Translations under genes and position numbers: made by a program | In this document: positions 35,029-43,690 of the stretch, piece by piece | Numbering within the stretch: the first letter of the stretch is position 1 | Layout: every line of letters starts with the position of its first letter | Notes under the pieces: generated by a model | What the model saw: only the letters and a program-made list of their open reading frames with translations | Database searches by the model: none | What the model was told of the DNA's origin: nothing | DNA from: SAR202 cluster bacterium | GTDB lineage: Bacteria; Chloroflexota; Dehalococcoidia; Lucifugimonadales; UBA6952 | Reading direction: 5' to 3' | Assembly (NCBI GenBank): GCA_009392515.1 | Contig: VFGE01000038.1 | Span: 1-62,238, forward strand | Length of the DNA: 62,238 nucleotides

Positions 35029-36063
35029 ATGCAAAAATTAGATATATATAGAACTTATAGTTTATTAATAGCCACGCTATTAATAACTATAGTTCTGTCT
35101 ATTAGTATTGGGTCAGTAATAATTTATCCAAAAGATATATTTTTCTCTTTGTTGAATTTGATACCATTTTTTGATTATCAAGCCGATATTTCACAAAGCC
35201 TAATTGTTATAATTAATCAGCTCAGATTACCTCGAATACTACTAGCCGGAATTGTAGGTTTTTCAATAGCATTGTCAGGAGCCACATTTCAAGCTATATT
35301 CAAGAATCCTCTAGCAGATCCATACCTAATTGGAGCAGCTTCCGGGTCTGCTTTGGGTGCAACGATTGTTTTAATGCTAATAGGCCCTATTATTCTTATG
35401 CAAATTTCTATTTTACCGTTAGCTTCTTTTTTAGGAGGTGTGATTGCTGTTGGTATTACAGTAATGATTTCTTTTTCTTCTCGTTCTATGAGTTCAAATA
35501 CGTTAATTTTATCCGGTATAGCAGTAGGTGCTTTAGCTAATGCTATAACAAGTTTAATTATTATAAGTTCTGATCCTGACGTTAGACCTTTACTTAGCTG
35601 GCTTTTGGGAAGCTTTAATACTGCTAATTGGGATGAAGTTTTAATTACTATACCTTATGTATTAATTTCAACAATATTATTATTTAGGTATCGTAGGATC
35701 ATGAATATTATTCAATCTAGCGATTCAGAAGCACAACTTGTTGGTGTTGAAGTAAAGAAAACGAAATATATATTAATTCTTATTAGTACTTTATTAACGG
35801 CCATTGCTGTATCTGTAAGTGGGATTATAGGTTTTATCGGTTTAGTTGCACCACATGCCGTAAGGTTAATATGGGGTTATGATTATAAGTATTTGATTCC
35901 ATTTAGTGCATTATTAGGATCGATAATACTTATATTAGCTGACACAATCGGAAGAACAATTCTATACCCTCAAGAGTTACCTGTGGGTGTCATAACAGCA
36001 TTTATTGGTGCTCCCTTTTTTATTTTTTTAATTATCAAAGGTCGAAGTTCGTTTTATGGATGA
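35029..36063 (+). CDS. btuC: Cobalamin-type ABC importer permease (FecCD family)
   Basis: 344-residue permease with about ten membrane segments. FecCD hallmarks are LRLPRILLAGIVGFSIALSG, FKNPLADPYLIGAASGSALG, LGSFNTANW, and GFIGLVAPHAVRLIWG, followed by LPVGVITAFIGAPFFIFLI. It starts 3 nt after the binding-protein stop and overlaps the ATPase gene by 8 nt, ending in TGA. Two copies form the channel. Confidence 0.92.
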   Translation: MQKLDIYRTYSLLIATLLITIVLSISIGSVIIYPKDIFFSLLNLIPFFDYQADISQSLIVIINQLRLPRILLAGIVGFSIALSGATFQAIFKNPLADPYLIGAASGSALGATIVLMLIGPIILMQISILPLASFLGGVIAVGITVMISFSSRSMSSNTLILSGIAVGALANAITSLIIISSDPDVRPLLSWLLGSFNTANWDEVLITIPYVLISTILLFRYRRIMNIIQSSDSEAQLVGVEVKKTKYILILISTLLTAIAVSVSGIIGFIGLVAPHAVRLIWGYDYKYLIPFSALLGSIILILADTIGRTILYPQELPVGVITAFIGAPFFIFLIIKGRSSFYG

Positions 36064-36847
36064 AAAATGTATTTTAAAAATCAATAATGTTACATCTTTT
36101 TTGGGCAATACTAAGGTCCTTAATAATGTTTCATTAGATATTAAACCTGGTACTCTTAATGGTTTGATTGGAGTAAATGGATCAGGTAAAACAAGTTTAA
36201 TTAATACAATAAATGGACTTATTAAACCCACAGAAGGTAGTTTGAATATTGATGATCTTTTGTTGGATTCTATATCTGATAAGGATATAGCAAAACTAAT
36301 TGCAACAGTTCCACAGAATCCTACAAATATGTTTGGTTTTTCTTGTCTTGATGTTGTACTTATGGGGCGTAATCCATATATATCTGTTGGTGGATGGCCT
36401 AGTAGCTCTGATATAGATATTGCATATAAATCAATGAAATCTACAGGAGTTGATCAGTTTGCTAAACGCACCTTAGATACATTATCCGGAGGAGAAATAC
36501 AACGTGTATTTATTGCAAAAGGATTAGCGCAAGGAACTGGTATATTACTTTTAGATGAACCTATTGCTAATTTAGATATTTCTTATCAAATACAAATTAT
36601 GGATATTTTACTATCTTTGATACATGAACAAAATTTTACAATAATTACATCTTTACATGATATAAATTTAGCTTCATTGTACTGTGATAATCTTATTGTT
36701 ATAGATAAAGGTGCTATTGTTAAAACAGGACCCCCAATAGAGATAATAGAGGAAGATTTTATACAAGGTATATTTGGAAATAGATTAAATGTAATACGCA
36801 ATCCCGAAGATAATCGTAGTATTATAATTCCTAAGTCTATAAACTAA
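36056..36847 (+). CDS. btuD: Cobalamin-type ABC importer ATPase
   Basis: 263-residue ATPase of the FepC/BtuD class. Walker A is GVNGSGKTS, the signature LSGGEIQRV, Walker B GILLLDEP and the switch His lies in TSLHDINLA. FAKRTLDTLSGGE and VLMGRNPYI are typical of the class. Translation is coupled to the permease by an 8-nt overlap. It completes the B12-regulated importer. Confidence 0.92.
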   Translation: MDEKCILKINNVTSFLGNTKVLNNVSLDIKPGTLNGLIGVNGSGKTSLINTINGLIKPTEGSLNIDDLLLDSISDKDIAKLIATVPQNPTNMFGFSCLDVVLMGRNPYISVGGWPSSSDIDIAYKSMKSTGVDQFAKRTLDTLSGGEIQRVFIAKGLAQGTGILLLDEPIANLDISYQIQIMDILLSLIHEQNFTIITSLHDINLASLYCDNLIVIDKGAIVKTGPPIEIIEEDFIQGIFGNRLNVIRNPEDNRSIIIPKSIN

Positions 36848-36918
36848 CTATTCATATACTCTATATTAATTTATAGTATGTGTATTAATTTAATTCGAAA
36901 TTTATTGGAGAAAGTATT

Positions 36919-38586
36919 ATGTCAAAAATGTCCGGCGGTGAAGCACTTGTAAATTCTTTAGTTCGAGAAGGAGTCGAAGTTATTTTTGGGCTACCTGGCG
37001 TTCAGATGTATGGTGTGGTATCAGCTATTAAAGAAAACCCAGCTATAAAAATGATAGTTCCTCGACATGAACAAGCAACAACTTATATGGCAGACGGTTA
37101 TGCTAGAGCAAGTAGAGGGATTGGTGTTGCAATGGTTGTGCCAGGTCCAGGTCTCTATAATGCTGCTGCTGGTTTATCAACTGCTTATTCAGTATCATCA
37201 CAAGTATTAATGATTGCAGGTCAAATACCACGAGCCACTATAGGGAAAAATTTAGGTGGACTCCATGAGGTAAATGACCAACTAGAAACAATAAAGCCTG
37301 TCACAAAATTTCAAAAAAGAATAATGAATTTAAAAGATATTCCTGATTCAATGGCTGAAGTTTTTTCTGAATTAAGAAACGGGCACCCTAGACCAGTAGA
37401 AGTAGAAATGCCACCTGAAACTATGGTTGAGAAAGATGAAGTCGAATTATATGAACCTGCACCTCAACTCCGTGTTGCTGCCTCTGATGAATCAATTGAA
37501 ACAGCTGCAAAATTAATCATCGATGCTAAAAATCCAATAATCTATGCTGGAACAGGAGTGGTTAGATCTCAGGCAGAGGAAGAATTGATTCAACTTACGG
37601 AATCTACAAACATTCCAGTTATAAATAGTGCAGGATCCAAAGGTGTAATTTCAGATGACCATAAACATAGTTTAGGTTCTTCATTAAGTGGAAAAGGACC
37701 AATAAAAGATTTAGTGGAGAGTTCTGATTTGATAATAGTTCTAGGTTCAAGATTTGCTCTAAGAAATCCAGCCGGTGATGGTTGTCAAATAATACATCTT
37801 GATATTGATCCTGAAGAAACAAAAATACTTGAGGGTCGAATACAAAAATCTGTAACATCTGTCAATGGCGATGCCAAACTATCTATACAGAAATTAACAG
37901 ATAAGATAAAGAGTATGGGGGGGACTTCGTTAAATTCGCCTGGAGAAATGGTTGCAAAAATACGAGAACAGGTAACCTCTGGGGACCAAATTACAGAACC
38001 TCAAAATTCAATTTTAGATTCTTTACGTGCAGGAATGCCAAAAGAAACAATTACTGTTTGGGACATGACTCAAATGGGGTATTATTCGAGGGCATTTTGG
38101 AAAACTTACTACACTTCTACATATATTGATTCAGGTTATTCTGGAAATCTAGGTTATGCTTATCCAACTGCACTAGGTGCAAAAGTCGCTAAACCAGATG
38201 TACCAGTAGTATCTATTTCTGGTGATGGAGGTTTTATGTATAACGTCCAAGAATTATCAACAGCTGTAAAATATGGAATCAATACTGTTGCTGTTGTGTT
38301 TAACGATAATCATTATGGAAATGTACGAAGAGACTTAGAAGAAGATTGGACTGGAGATTATGGGACCGAATTTGTGAATCCAAATTTTGTTCAAATGGCT
38401 GAATCATTTGGGGCTCTTGGTATTAAAGTTACTGATCCAAATAAAGTTGGTGATGCTATTGCTGAGGCAATTGCTGCTGAACGACCTGCACTAATAGATG
38501 TAGATATGATTGATACAGCTAAATTACCAAGACCATTTGTTGGCAAGGCTGCATGGGCAATTCCTCATGAGGATCTTTTGCCATAA
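36919..38586 (+). CDS. Thiamine-diphosphate-dependent enzyme (acetolactate synthase-like), copy 2
   Basis: 555-residue TPP enzyme. The catalytic Glu is in IVPRHEQATTYMADGYARA, the middle domain begins at AKNPIIYAGTG, and the TPP motif is GDGGFMYNVQELSTA followed by VVFNDNHYGNV. GGAG precedes the ATG. No IlvN-like regulatory subunit is adjacent, and pairwise it looks distinct from copies 1 and 3. A catabolic carboligase or decarboxylase is likely; oxalyl-CoA decarboxylase and glyoxylate carboligase are alternatives in the same superfamily. Confidence 0.85.
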   Translation: MSKMSGGEALVNSLVREGVEVIFGLPGVQMYGVVSAIKENPAIKMIVPRHEQATTYMADGYARASRGIGVAMVVPGPGLYNAAAGLSTAYSVSSQVLMIAGQIPRATIGKNLGGLHEVNDQLETIKPVTKFQKRIMNLKDIPDSMAEVFSELRNGHPRPVEVEMPPETMVEKDEVELYEPAPQLRVAASDESIETAAKLIIDAKNPIIYAGTGVVRSQAEEELIQLTESTNIPVINSAGSKGVISDDHKHSLGSSLSGKGPIKDLVESSDLIIVLGSRFALRNPAGDGCQIIHLDIDPEETKILEGRIQKSVTSVNGDAKLSIQKLTDKIKSMGGTSLNSPGEMVAKIREQVTSGDQITEPQNSILDSLRAGMPKETITVWDMTQMGYYSRAFWKTYYTSTYIDSGYSGNLGYAYPTALGAKVAKPDVPVVSISGDGGFMYNVQELSTAVKYGINTVAVVFNDNHYGNVRRDLEEDWTGDYGTEFVNPNFVQMAESFGALGIKVTDPNKVGDAIAEAIAAERPALIDVDMIDTAKLPRPFVGKAAWAIPHEDLLP

Positions 38587-38618
38587 CCTGACATTTCAAT
38601 TGTTTCCTCGTTTATAAC

Positions 38619-38637
38619 TATACAAACAGTTTGTATA
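38619..38637. promoter_or_regulatory. 19-bp palindromic operator candidate
   Basis: TATACAAACAGTTTGTATA is a perfect 9-bp inverted repeat around one base, 33 nt upstream of the secreted repeat-protein start. A -10-like TATAAA (38634-38639) overlaps its right arm. Size and symmetry are like TetR-type operators. No regulator gene is adjacent. Confidence 0.5.
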
Positions 38638-38670
38638 AACAGAATTTAAAAAATTAGAGTGAGGTATAAA

Positions 38671-39189
38671 ATGAGAAAAATGAAAAAATGGATTACAGGT
38701 TCAATAGTTCTTAGTGTTTTAGTTATAGGTATGACCTCTACAGCTGTATTAGCTGATAATACTTCTGATAGAATTGCGAATAATCCTTTGATTGCTCGCG
38801 TAGCTTCAATTTTAGGGATCAGTGAAACTGAATTGGTTGGAGCCTTTACTACAGCTATAGCTGAAATGAAAACCGAAAAATTAGAAGAAAAATTAGCTGA
38901 AAATATTGCCAATGGCAATATAACTGAAGAAGAAGCTCAGGCTAAGCGTGAAAGATTTGATCAGAAGTTAGATCGTAAAGGGGATAAGTTAGGTTTGGAA
39001 CATTTTAAGCCAAGACATCATGTACATCACTTCAAAGCATTCACGATTCCAGGAAAACCACGATTGATGACTCCTGAAGAATTAGAAGCAAAAATAGCCC
39101 CTGCTATAGAATCAGGAATTATTACTGAAGAGCAAGCTCAAAGTAAGAGGGATAGATTGCAAGAAAAGATTAATGCTTCTATGGCTTAA
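38671..39189 (+). CDS. Secreted protein with two helical repeats and a His cluster
   Basis: 172-residue protein of unknown function. The ATG at 38671 is preferred because GTGAGG, where an upstream in-frame GTG lies, reads better as its ribosome-binding site. A signal peptide (about 1-28, cleavage after AVLA) is followed by a segment starting LIARVASILGIS. Two copies of a charged helical motif follow, built on GNITEEEAQAKRERFDQK and GIITEEQAQSKRDRLQEK. Between them lies a His-rich RHHVHHF that might bind metal. It is monocistronic, between an operator-like palindrome and a strong terminator. Confidence 0.8.
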   Translation: MRKMKKWITGSIVLSVLVIGMTSTAVLADNTSDRIANNPLIARVASILGISETELVGAFTTAIAEMKTEKLEEKLAENIANGNITEEEAQAKRERFDQKLDRKGDKLGLEHFKPRHHVHHFKAFTIPGKPRLMTPEELEAKIAPAIESGIITEEQAQSKRDRLQEKINASMA

Positions 39190-39210
39190 TTAACAACGAA
39201 GCGTATTTTC

Positions 39211-39240
39211 AAAGAGCCCAAATTTTGGGCTCTTTTTTTT
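39211..39240 (+). terminator. Intrinsic terminator
   Basis: The perfect 12-bp arms AAAGAGCCCAAA (39211-39222) and TTTGGGCTCTTT (39224-39235) are followed by a T-run. It ends the transcript of the secreted repeat protein. Confidence 0.9.
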
Positions 39241-39296
39241 AAAAAAAGAAGTATGGTATATAATTATATTAGAATAAATAAACTAAGAGAAAATAT

Positions 39297-40106
39297 ATGA
39301 AGATAAAATTTTTCCCAGTCATTCTACTTTTTATGATAATTCTTTCATGTTCTGATAATGAAAGTAGCCAAATAGAAAATACTCAAAAAGAAACAACTAA
39401 AATAGAGATTCCTACACCCACTACTACCTTAACACCAGTCGAAACAAAAATACCAATGGAAACAAAGGTAAATGAAAATTCAGTACAAGAGGTAGCTACA
39501 CCAACACCAAATGTTTCTACTGAAGAATCTCAAATTAAAGAAGAACCTGTCAAAACAAATGTCGAAGGAAATTTATCAGTTGATATTGATCCTAATTCTA
39601 TTGCTCGTTATATCGTTTATGAACAATTGGTCCGTTGGGCTTCTCCAAGAGATGTAGTGGGTGAAACAAAAGTAACTGAAGGTAAATTAGTTTTTGATAA
39701 AGATGGGGAAATTATACCTGAAAAATCAATAATTATAGTAGATCTTAAAAATTTAAAAAGTGACTCAGATAAAAGAGATGATTATATAAAAAGAAACGCA
39801 CTAGAATCAAATAAATATCCTGAAGGTATTTTTATACCTGAAACAATACAAGGGCTACAATGGCCTTTTCCTACTGAAGGTGATCATACTTTCACTATGT
39901 TGGGGGATATGACTGTACATGGTGTAACAAAACCTGTTGAATGGACGGTACAAGCCAATGTTGTTAATAAAGAGGTAAAAGGTAAGGCAAGTACAAAATT
40001 TGATTTTTCATATTTTGATATAAATAAACCAGATCTAAGATTCATTTTAATATTAGATGATGAATTAAGGATTGAACTTGATTTTACAGCAACCGTAAAT
40101 TCTTAA
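39297..40106 (+). CDS. YceI-domain lipoprotein
   Basis: 269-residue lipoprotein with lipobox ILSC (Cys18). A Thr/Pro/Glu-rich low-complexity linker (about 25-90) acts as a stalk. Residues about 97-268 form a YceI-like lipocalin domain, with the family pattern VTEGKLVFDKDG, a long helix-loop, LGDMTVHGVTKPVEWTV and a closing ELDFTATV. YceI proteins bind polyisoprenoids or amphiphiles outside the cytoplasm. It ends 4 nt into the convergent aminotransferase gene. A TATAAT-like -10 lies about 35 nt upstream. Confidence 0.87.
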   Translation: MKIKFFPVILLFMIILSCSDNESSQIENTQKETTKIEIPTPTTTLTPVETKIPMETKVNENSVQEVATPTPNVSTEESQIKEEPVKTNVEGNLSVDIDPNSIARYIVYEQLVRWASPRDVVGETKVTEGKLVFDKDGEIIPEKSIIIVDLKNLKSDSDKRDDYIKRNALESNKYPEGIFIPETIQGLQWPFPTEGDHTFTMLGDMTVHGVTKPVEWTVQANVVNKEVKGKASTKFDFSYFDINKPDLRFILILDDELRIELDFTATVNS

Positions 40107-41269
40107 AGAGAATTTACCATGTTGTTTAATCGATCAATAGCAATATTAATATTCTCTATAGAGTTTGCGTATGAAAGTCGTATAAATCCTTCTCCATAAC
40201 TTCCAAATGCTGTACCAGAGAGAACAGCAACTCCAGCTTCTTGTAAAGATTTGGTTTCAAATTCGCTGCTTGTAATACCTGTGTTGGTTATATCTGCAAA
40301 AACATAAAAGGCGCCCTCAGGATTTGGACATTTAATACCATTGATATTTTGAAGACCAGATACTATTACTTCACGTCTACGAGAAAATTCTTCAACCATG
40401 CTTACTACTCCTGATTGATCTCCCTCTAATGCTGCAATAAGGGCCATTTGAGAAAAAGCACTTGTGCAAGAAACACTATTTACTGCCAGTTTAGTAATAT
40501 GTGGTACCAATTCTTCAGGAAATGCACCATAACCTAATCTCCAACCTGTCATTGCATAGCTTTTTGAAAGACCATCAAGAATGATTACTCTATCTTTAAT
40601 ACTTTCATACTGTGAAACACTTAAATGTTGTCCCGTATAAATAATATCCTTATAAACTTCATCGGATAGTACATATAAATTAGGGAACTTTTCAACTAAA
40701 GCTACGATAGCTTCGGTTTCTTCTTTATTTAAGACTGAGCCACATGGGTTATTAGGGGAGTTAAGAATGAGTAATCTTGTTCTGTCATTAATCAAAGTCT
40801 CTAGTTCTTCTATATCAGGATGATAGTTGAGATTTCCACGTAATGGCATAGGTACAGCTTTGCCACCACAAAAATTTATCATCGATTCATAAATAGGGAA
40901 TCCAGGATCTGGAAATACCACTTCAAAATCAGGTTCTGCTAATGCAAGAATTGTAAAAAACATGATGGGTTTTGCACCGGGAGTAATAATGATTTGATCT
41001 GGGTTATAATTAACCTGCCTTGTATTATAAATATTTTTTGAAATAGATTCCCGTACCTCTAATATTCCTGCAGATGGAACATAATGAGTAAATCCTCCAT
41101 TTAAAGCTTCTATAGCTGCATTTTTTATATGATCAGCTGTTTCAAAATCAGGTTCACCTATTTCCAAATGAACTATATTTTTACCTTCTTGTTCTAATTT
41201 TCTAGCTTTTGCTAAAACTTCAAATGCAGTTTCAGTACCTAGTCGTTCCATTCTTTTAGCAAGGTTCAT
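40103..41269 (-). CDS. Class I/II pyridoxal-phosphate aminotransferase
   Basis: 388-residue fold-type I aminotransferase. Landmarks are LEIGEPDFETADHIK near the N-terminus, NSPNNPCGSVL, and the PLP-binding Lys in LSKSYAMTGWRLGYG. The Arg that binds the substrate carboxylate is in FIRLSYANS. The length fits aspartate/aromatic-type enzymes (AspC/AAT I-gamma). The ATG follows a GGAGGA site. Substrate is undetermined; aspartate or aromatic amino acids are the usual ones. Confidence 0.9.
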   Translation of the reverse strand: MNLAKRMERLGTETAFEVLAKARKLEQEGKNIVHLEIGEPDFETADHIKNAAIEALNGGFTHYVPSAGILEVRESISKNIYNTRQVNYNPDQIIITPGAKPIMFFTILALAEPDFEVVFPDPGFPIYESMINFCGGKAVPMPLRGNLNYHPDIEELETLINDRTRLLILNSPNNPCGSVLNKEETEAIVALVEKFPNLYVLSDEVYKDIIYTGQHLSVSQYESIKDRVIILDGLSKSYAMTGWRLGYGAFPEELVPHITKLAVNSVSCTSAFSQMALIAALEGDQSGVVSMVEEFSRRREVIVSGLQNINGIKCPNPEGAFYVFADITNTGITSSEFETKSLQEAGVAVLSGTAFGSYGEGFIRLSYANSIENINIAIDRLNNMVNSL

Positions 41270-41353
41270 TTAGTCCTCCAGTTAGTTTAATCTAGTTAAA
41301 CTTTTGTTTCGTCAAATTAATACATTATACCTAATATACTTAGATAATGTGTA

Positions 41354-41382
41354 TTAGCATTTCTTACATTAATTACTATAAT
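41354..41382 (+). promoter_or_regulatory. Promoter of the flavin monooxygenase operon
   Basis: TTAGCA (41354-41359) and a perfect TATAAT (41377-41382) are separated by 17 nt, and the first gene starts 35 nt further on. Overlapping imperfect inverted repeats lie just upstream (ACATTAT and ATAATGT arms at about 41321-41349). Confidence 0.55.
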
Positions 41383-41416
41383 ATTTACAATATTCAATAA
41401 AGATTAAGAGGAAAAT

Positions 41417-42421
41417 ATGAAATTAGGAGTTTCTTTAAGTGGTATGTGCCAACAACCAGTTGGGACAGATATGATTCAAAATTTTAAAAATATTGTTACT
41501 TACTCTAAAAAAGCCCAAGAGCTAGGATTTGATTTGGTGTATCAAGGTCAACATTATTTAACACATCCATATCAACAATTACAAACAATACCGTTACTTT
41601 CAAGGTTATCAGCCGAAATCGAAGGTATGGGTATTGTCGGAACACTTGTTATTCCATTACATCAACCTGTAGATTTAGCAGAAAGAGTAGCAACTATTGA
41701 TGTGTTAACTGGAGGTAAGTTCCATTTAGGATGTGCGTTAGGGTACCGTGATCAAGAATATGATTCATTTGGAATAGATCCTAAGAAACGAGTTGCTCGA
41801 TTTTTAGAATGTTTAGATATAGCACAAAAATTGTGGACTCAGGGTAAAGTTACTTATGATGGTAAATTTTTTCAACTTAATGATGTAGAAGCTATGTTAA
41901 AACCGATTCAAAAACCGCACCCACCTATTTGGATTGCAGCTAATCATGACAATGCTATAAAGAGAGCTGCTAGAAGAGGTTATTCATGGTATGTAAATCC
42001 TCATGCTGGATATGAAACAATTAAGAGGCAAATTGAACTTTATCATGAGACTGCTGAAAATGCAGATTCTGGGGCTCCTAAAAAACTGCCTATAATGAGA
42101 GAAGTGTTTGTTCATGACGATCGAAAAACTGCATTTACAGAAGCTAATAAATTTTTGGGTGGGAAATATGAAGCTTACTCGCAGTGGGGGCAAGATAAAG
42201 CATTGCCTGAGGATGACGAGTTTAGTGATGAATTTGTAGAACTAGCCAAAGACAGATTTGTTATTGGAAACCCTGAAGATTGTGTTCAAGACTTACTAAA
42301 ATATAAAGAACTTGGCATGGAATATGGCATATTTCGCATGATGTATCCTGGCATGAGTCTAAATTCAGGTATGCAACTTTTAGAAACATTTGCTTCAAAA
42401 GTTATGCCTCATATTAAATAA
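41417..42421 (+). CDS. LLM-class flavin-dependent monooxygenase (luciferase-like)
   Basis: 334-residue F420/FMN-dependent (beta/alpha)8 oxidoreductase of the bacterial luciferase family. It opens with KLGVSLSGMCQQPVG, then GFDLVYQGQHYLTHPYQQ, LSAEIEGMGIVGTLV, and VDLAERVATIDVLTGGKFHLG, the cofactor-binding core. AGAGG precedes the ATG. The flavin reductase that could supply FMNH2 follows after 21 nt, so a two-component monooxygenase is likely. Substrate is unknown. Confidence 0.9.
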   Translation: MKLGVSLSGMCQQPVGTDMIQNFKNIVTYSKKAQELGFDLVYQGQHYLTHPYQQLQTIPLLSRLSAEIEGMGIVGTLVIPLHQPVDLAERVATIDVLTGGKFHLGCALGYRDQEYDSFGIDPKKRVARFLECLDIAQKLWTQGKVTYDGKFFQLNDVEAMLKPIQKPHPPIWIAANHDNAIKRAARRGYSWYVNPHAGYETIKRQIELYHETAENADSGAPKKLPIMREVFVHDDRKTAFTEANKFLGGKYEAYSQWGQDKALPEDDEFSDEFVELAKDRFVIGNPEDCVQDLLKYKELGMEYGIFRMMYPGMSLNSGMQLLETFASKVMPHIK

Positions 42422-42442
42422 TTTTGACAGGAGTGTAGAAAA

Positions 42443-43054
42443 TTGAAAATAAATCCAAAAACATTTGAAGGCTTTAATCGTGTATTAACTGGAGTTGTAG
42501 TACCTCGCCCTATAGCCTTTGTTTCAACTATTTCAAATTCAGGAAACGTAAATCTGTCTCCGTATTCTTTTTTCAATGCTGTATCTTATGATCCTCCATT
42601 AATTATTTTCTCTTCCTCCAAATTTACTTCAGATGGGAAATTGAAAGATAGTTTATCTAATATTGAGCAAAATGGTGAATTTGTCGTCAATATAGTTAAT
42701 GAAAATATAGTAGAAGCAATGAATAAAACTGCAGCAGAGTATCCTGAAGATGTTAATGAATTTGATGTTGCTAATCTTACACAAATTGATTCTGATTTAG
42801 TTAAACCTCCTAGATTAAGTGAGAGTCCAGTGAACATGGAATGTAAATTAGAGAGAATTATAACTCTTGGAACTGAGGCTCATCCACAAGGATTAGTTAT
42901 TGGAGAAATTATTCAGTTGCATATTGATGATGAAATTATTTCAGGTCATAGAATTAATCATGAAAAACTAAAACCAGTTGGTAGATTGGCAGGAAATATG
43001 TATACCCATACATATGATGTTTTTGAATTAATGAGACCAAGTTATGAAGGGTAG
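42443..43054 (+). CDS. Flavin reductase-like FMN-binding protein
   Basis: 203-residue split-barrel FMN-binding protein. The family core is VVPRPIAFVSTISNSG, NLSPYSFFNAVSYDPPLIIFSS and DGKLKDSLSNIEQNGEFVVNIV. It starts at TTG with AGGAG upstream and overlaps the next lipoprotein gene's earliest start. It would reduce FMN for the adjacent luciferase-like enzyme. A direct flavin-binding oxidase role is the alternative. Confidence 0.9.
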   Translation: MKINPKTFEGFNRVLTGVVVPRPIAFVSTISNSGNVNLSPYSFFNAVSYDPPLIIFSSSKFTSDGKLKDSLSNIEQNGEFVVNIVNENIVEAMNKTAAEYPEDVNEFDVANLTQIDSDLVKPPRLSESPVNMECKLERIITLGTEAHPQGLVIGEIIQLHIDDEIISGHRINHEKLKPVGRLAGNMYTHTYDVFELMRPSYEG

Positions 43055-43061
43055 TTTCAGT

Positions 43062-43664
43062 ATGAAAAAAGTAATTATACCAATAATCATACTAATGACA
43101 TTATCTGCTTGTAGTCAATTAGGATTTTCAGATCCCGAACCTATAGATTTATCTAGCATTGAATCTCAATTGGAATCTTTAGATAAAAAGGTTGAGGAAC
43201 AGAACGCTACAATAGAAAAAATGTTGATTAAACACCGAACAGAAATGAATGAAAGATTTGATGGAATGGAAGAGGACATCGATTCACTAATGACCGAAAC
43301 TAGTGATAATAATTCTCCAGTATATACTCCCATAGTTCCAGTTAATGCTACACTTTCTGGAAAGTTGGAAGCAGCTATTGAAGAGGGTGAAACCAATATT
43401 AGAATTGCTCTCATAAGCCCTGACAAATACGATTCTCAAGAAACTATATATTTGATCAAGGACGCTACTATACAAATAGGTGAAGATATTATTGGAGAAA
43501 TATTGGAATATGAAGTTACAGGAATGGGTAGTATTAGGTATGGAAATTTAACTCTTACACGGATTGAATTTACAGTTACGATTAATGGCGATATATCTAA
43601 AATTTACCCTGCAGCTACAGAAGTATTTATATATAATTTTGCCAGAGAAAAACATGTTGGTTAA
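43062..43664 (+). CDS. Predicted lipoprotein with coiled coil
   Basis: 200-residue protein of unknown function. The ATG at 43062 is chosen because it starts a canonical lipoprotein signal with lipobox LSAC (Cys17); an in-frame ATG at 43044 would add six residues inside the previous gene. Residues about 28-80 are heptad-rich (SIESQLESLDKKVEEQNA) and probably coiled coil. A beta-rich C-terminal domain (about 95-198) follows. No known family is recognised. Confidence 0.72.
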   Translation: MKKVIIPIIILMTLSACSQLGFSDPEPIDLSSIESQLESLDKKVEEQNATIEKMLIKHRTEMNERFDGMEEDIDSLMTETSDNNSPVYTPIVPVNATLSGKLEAAIEEGETNIRIALISPDKYDSQETIYLIKDATIQIGEDIIGEILEYEVTGMGSIRYGNLTLTRIEFTVTINGDISKIYPAATEVFIYNFAREKHVG

Positions 43665-43690
43665 TACAAGGTTACTAAAGAGGTGAAAAT

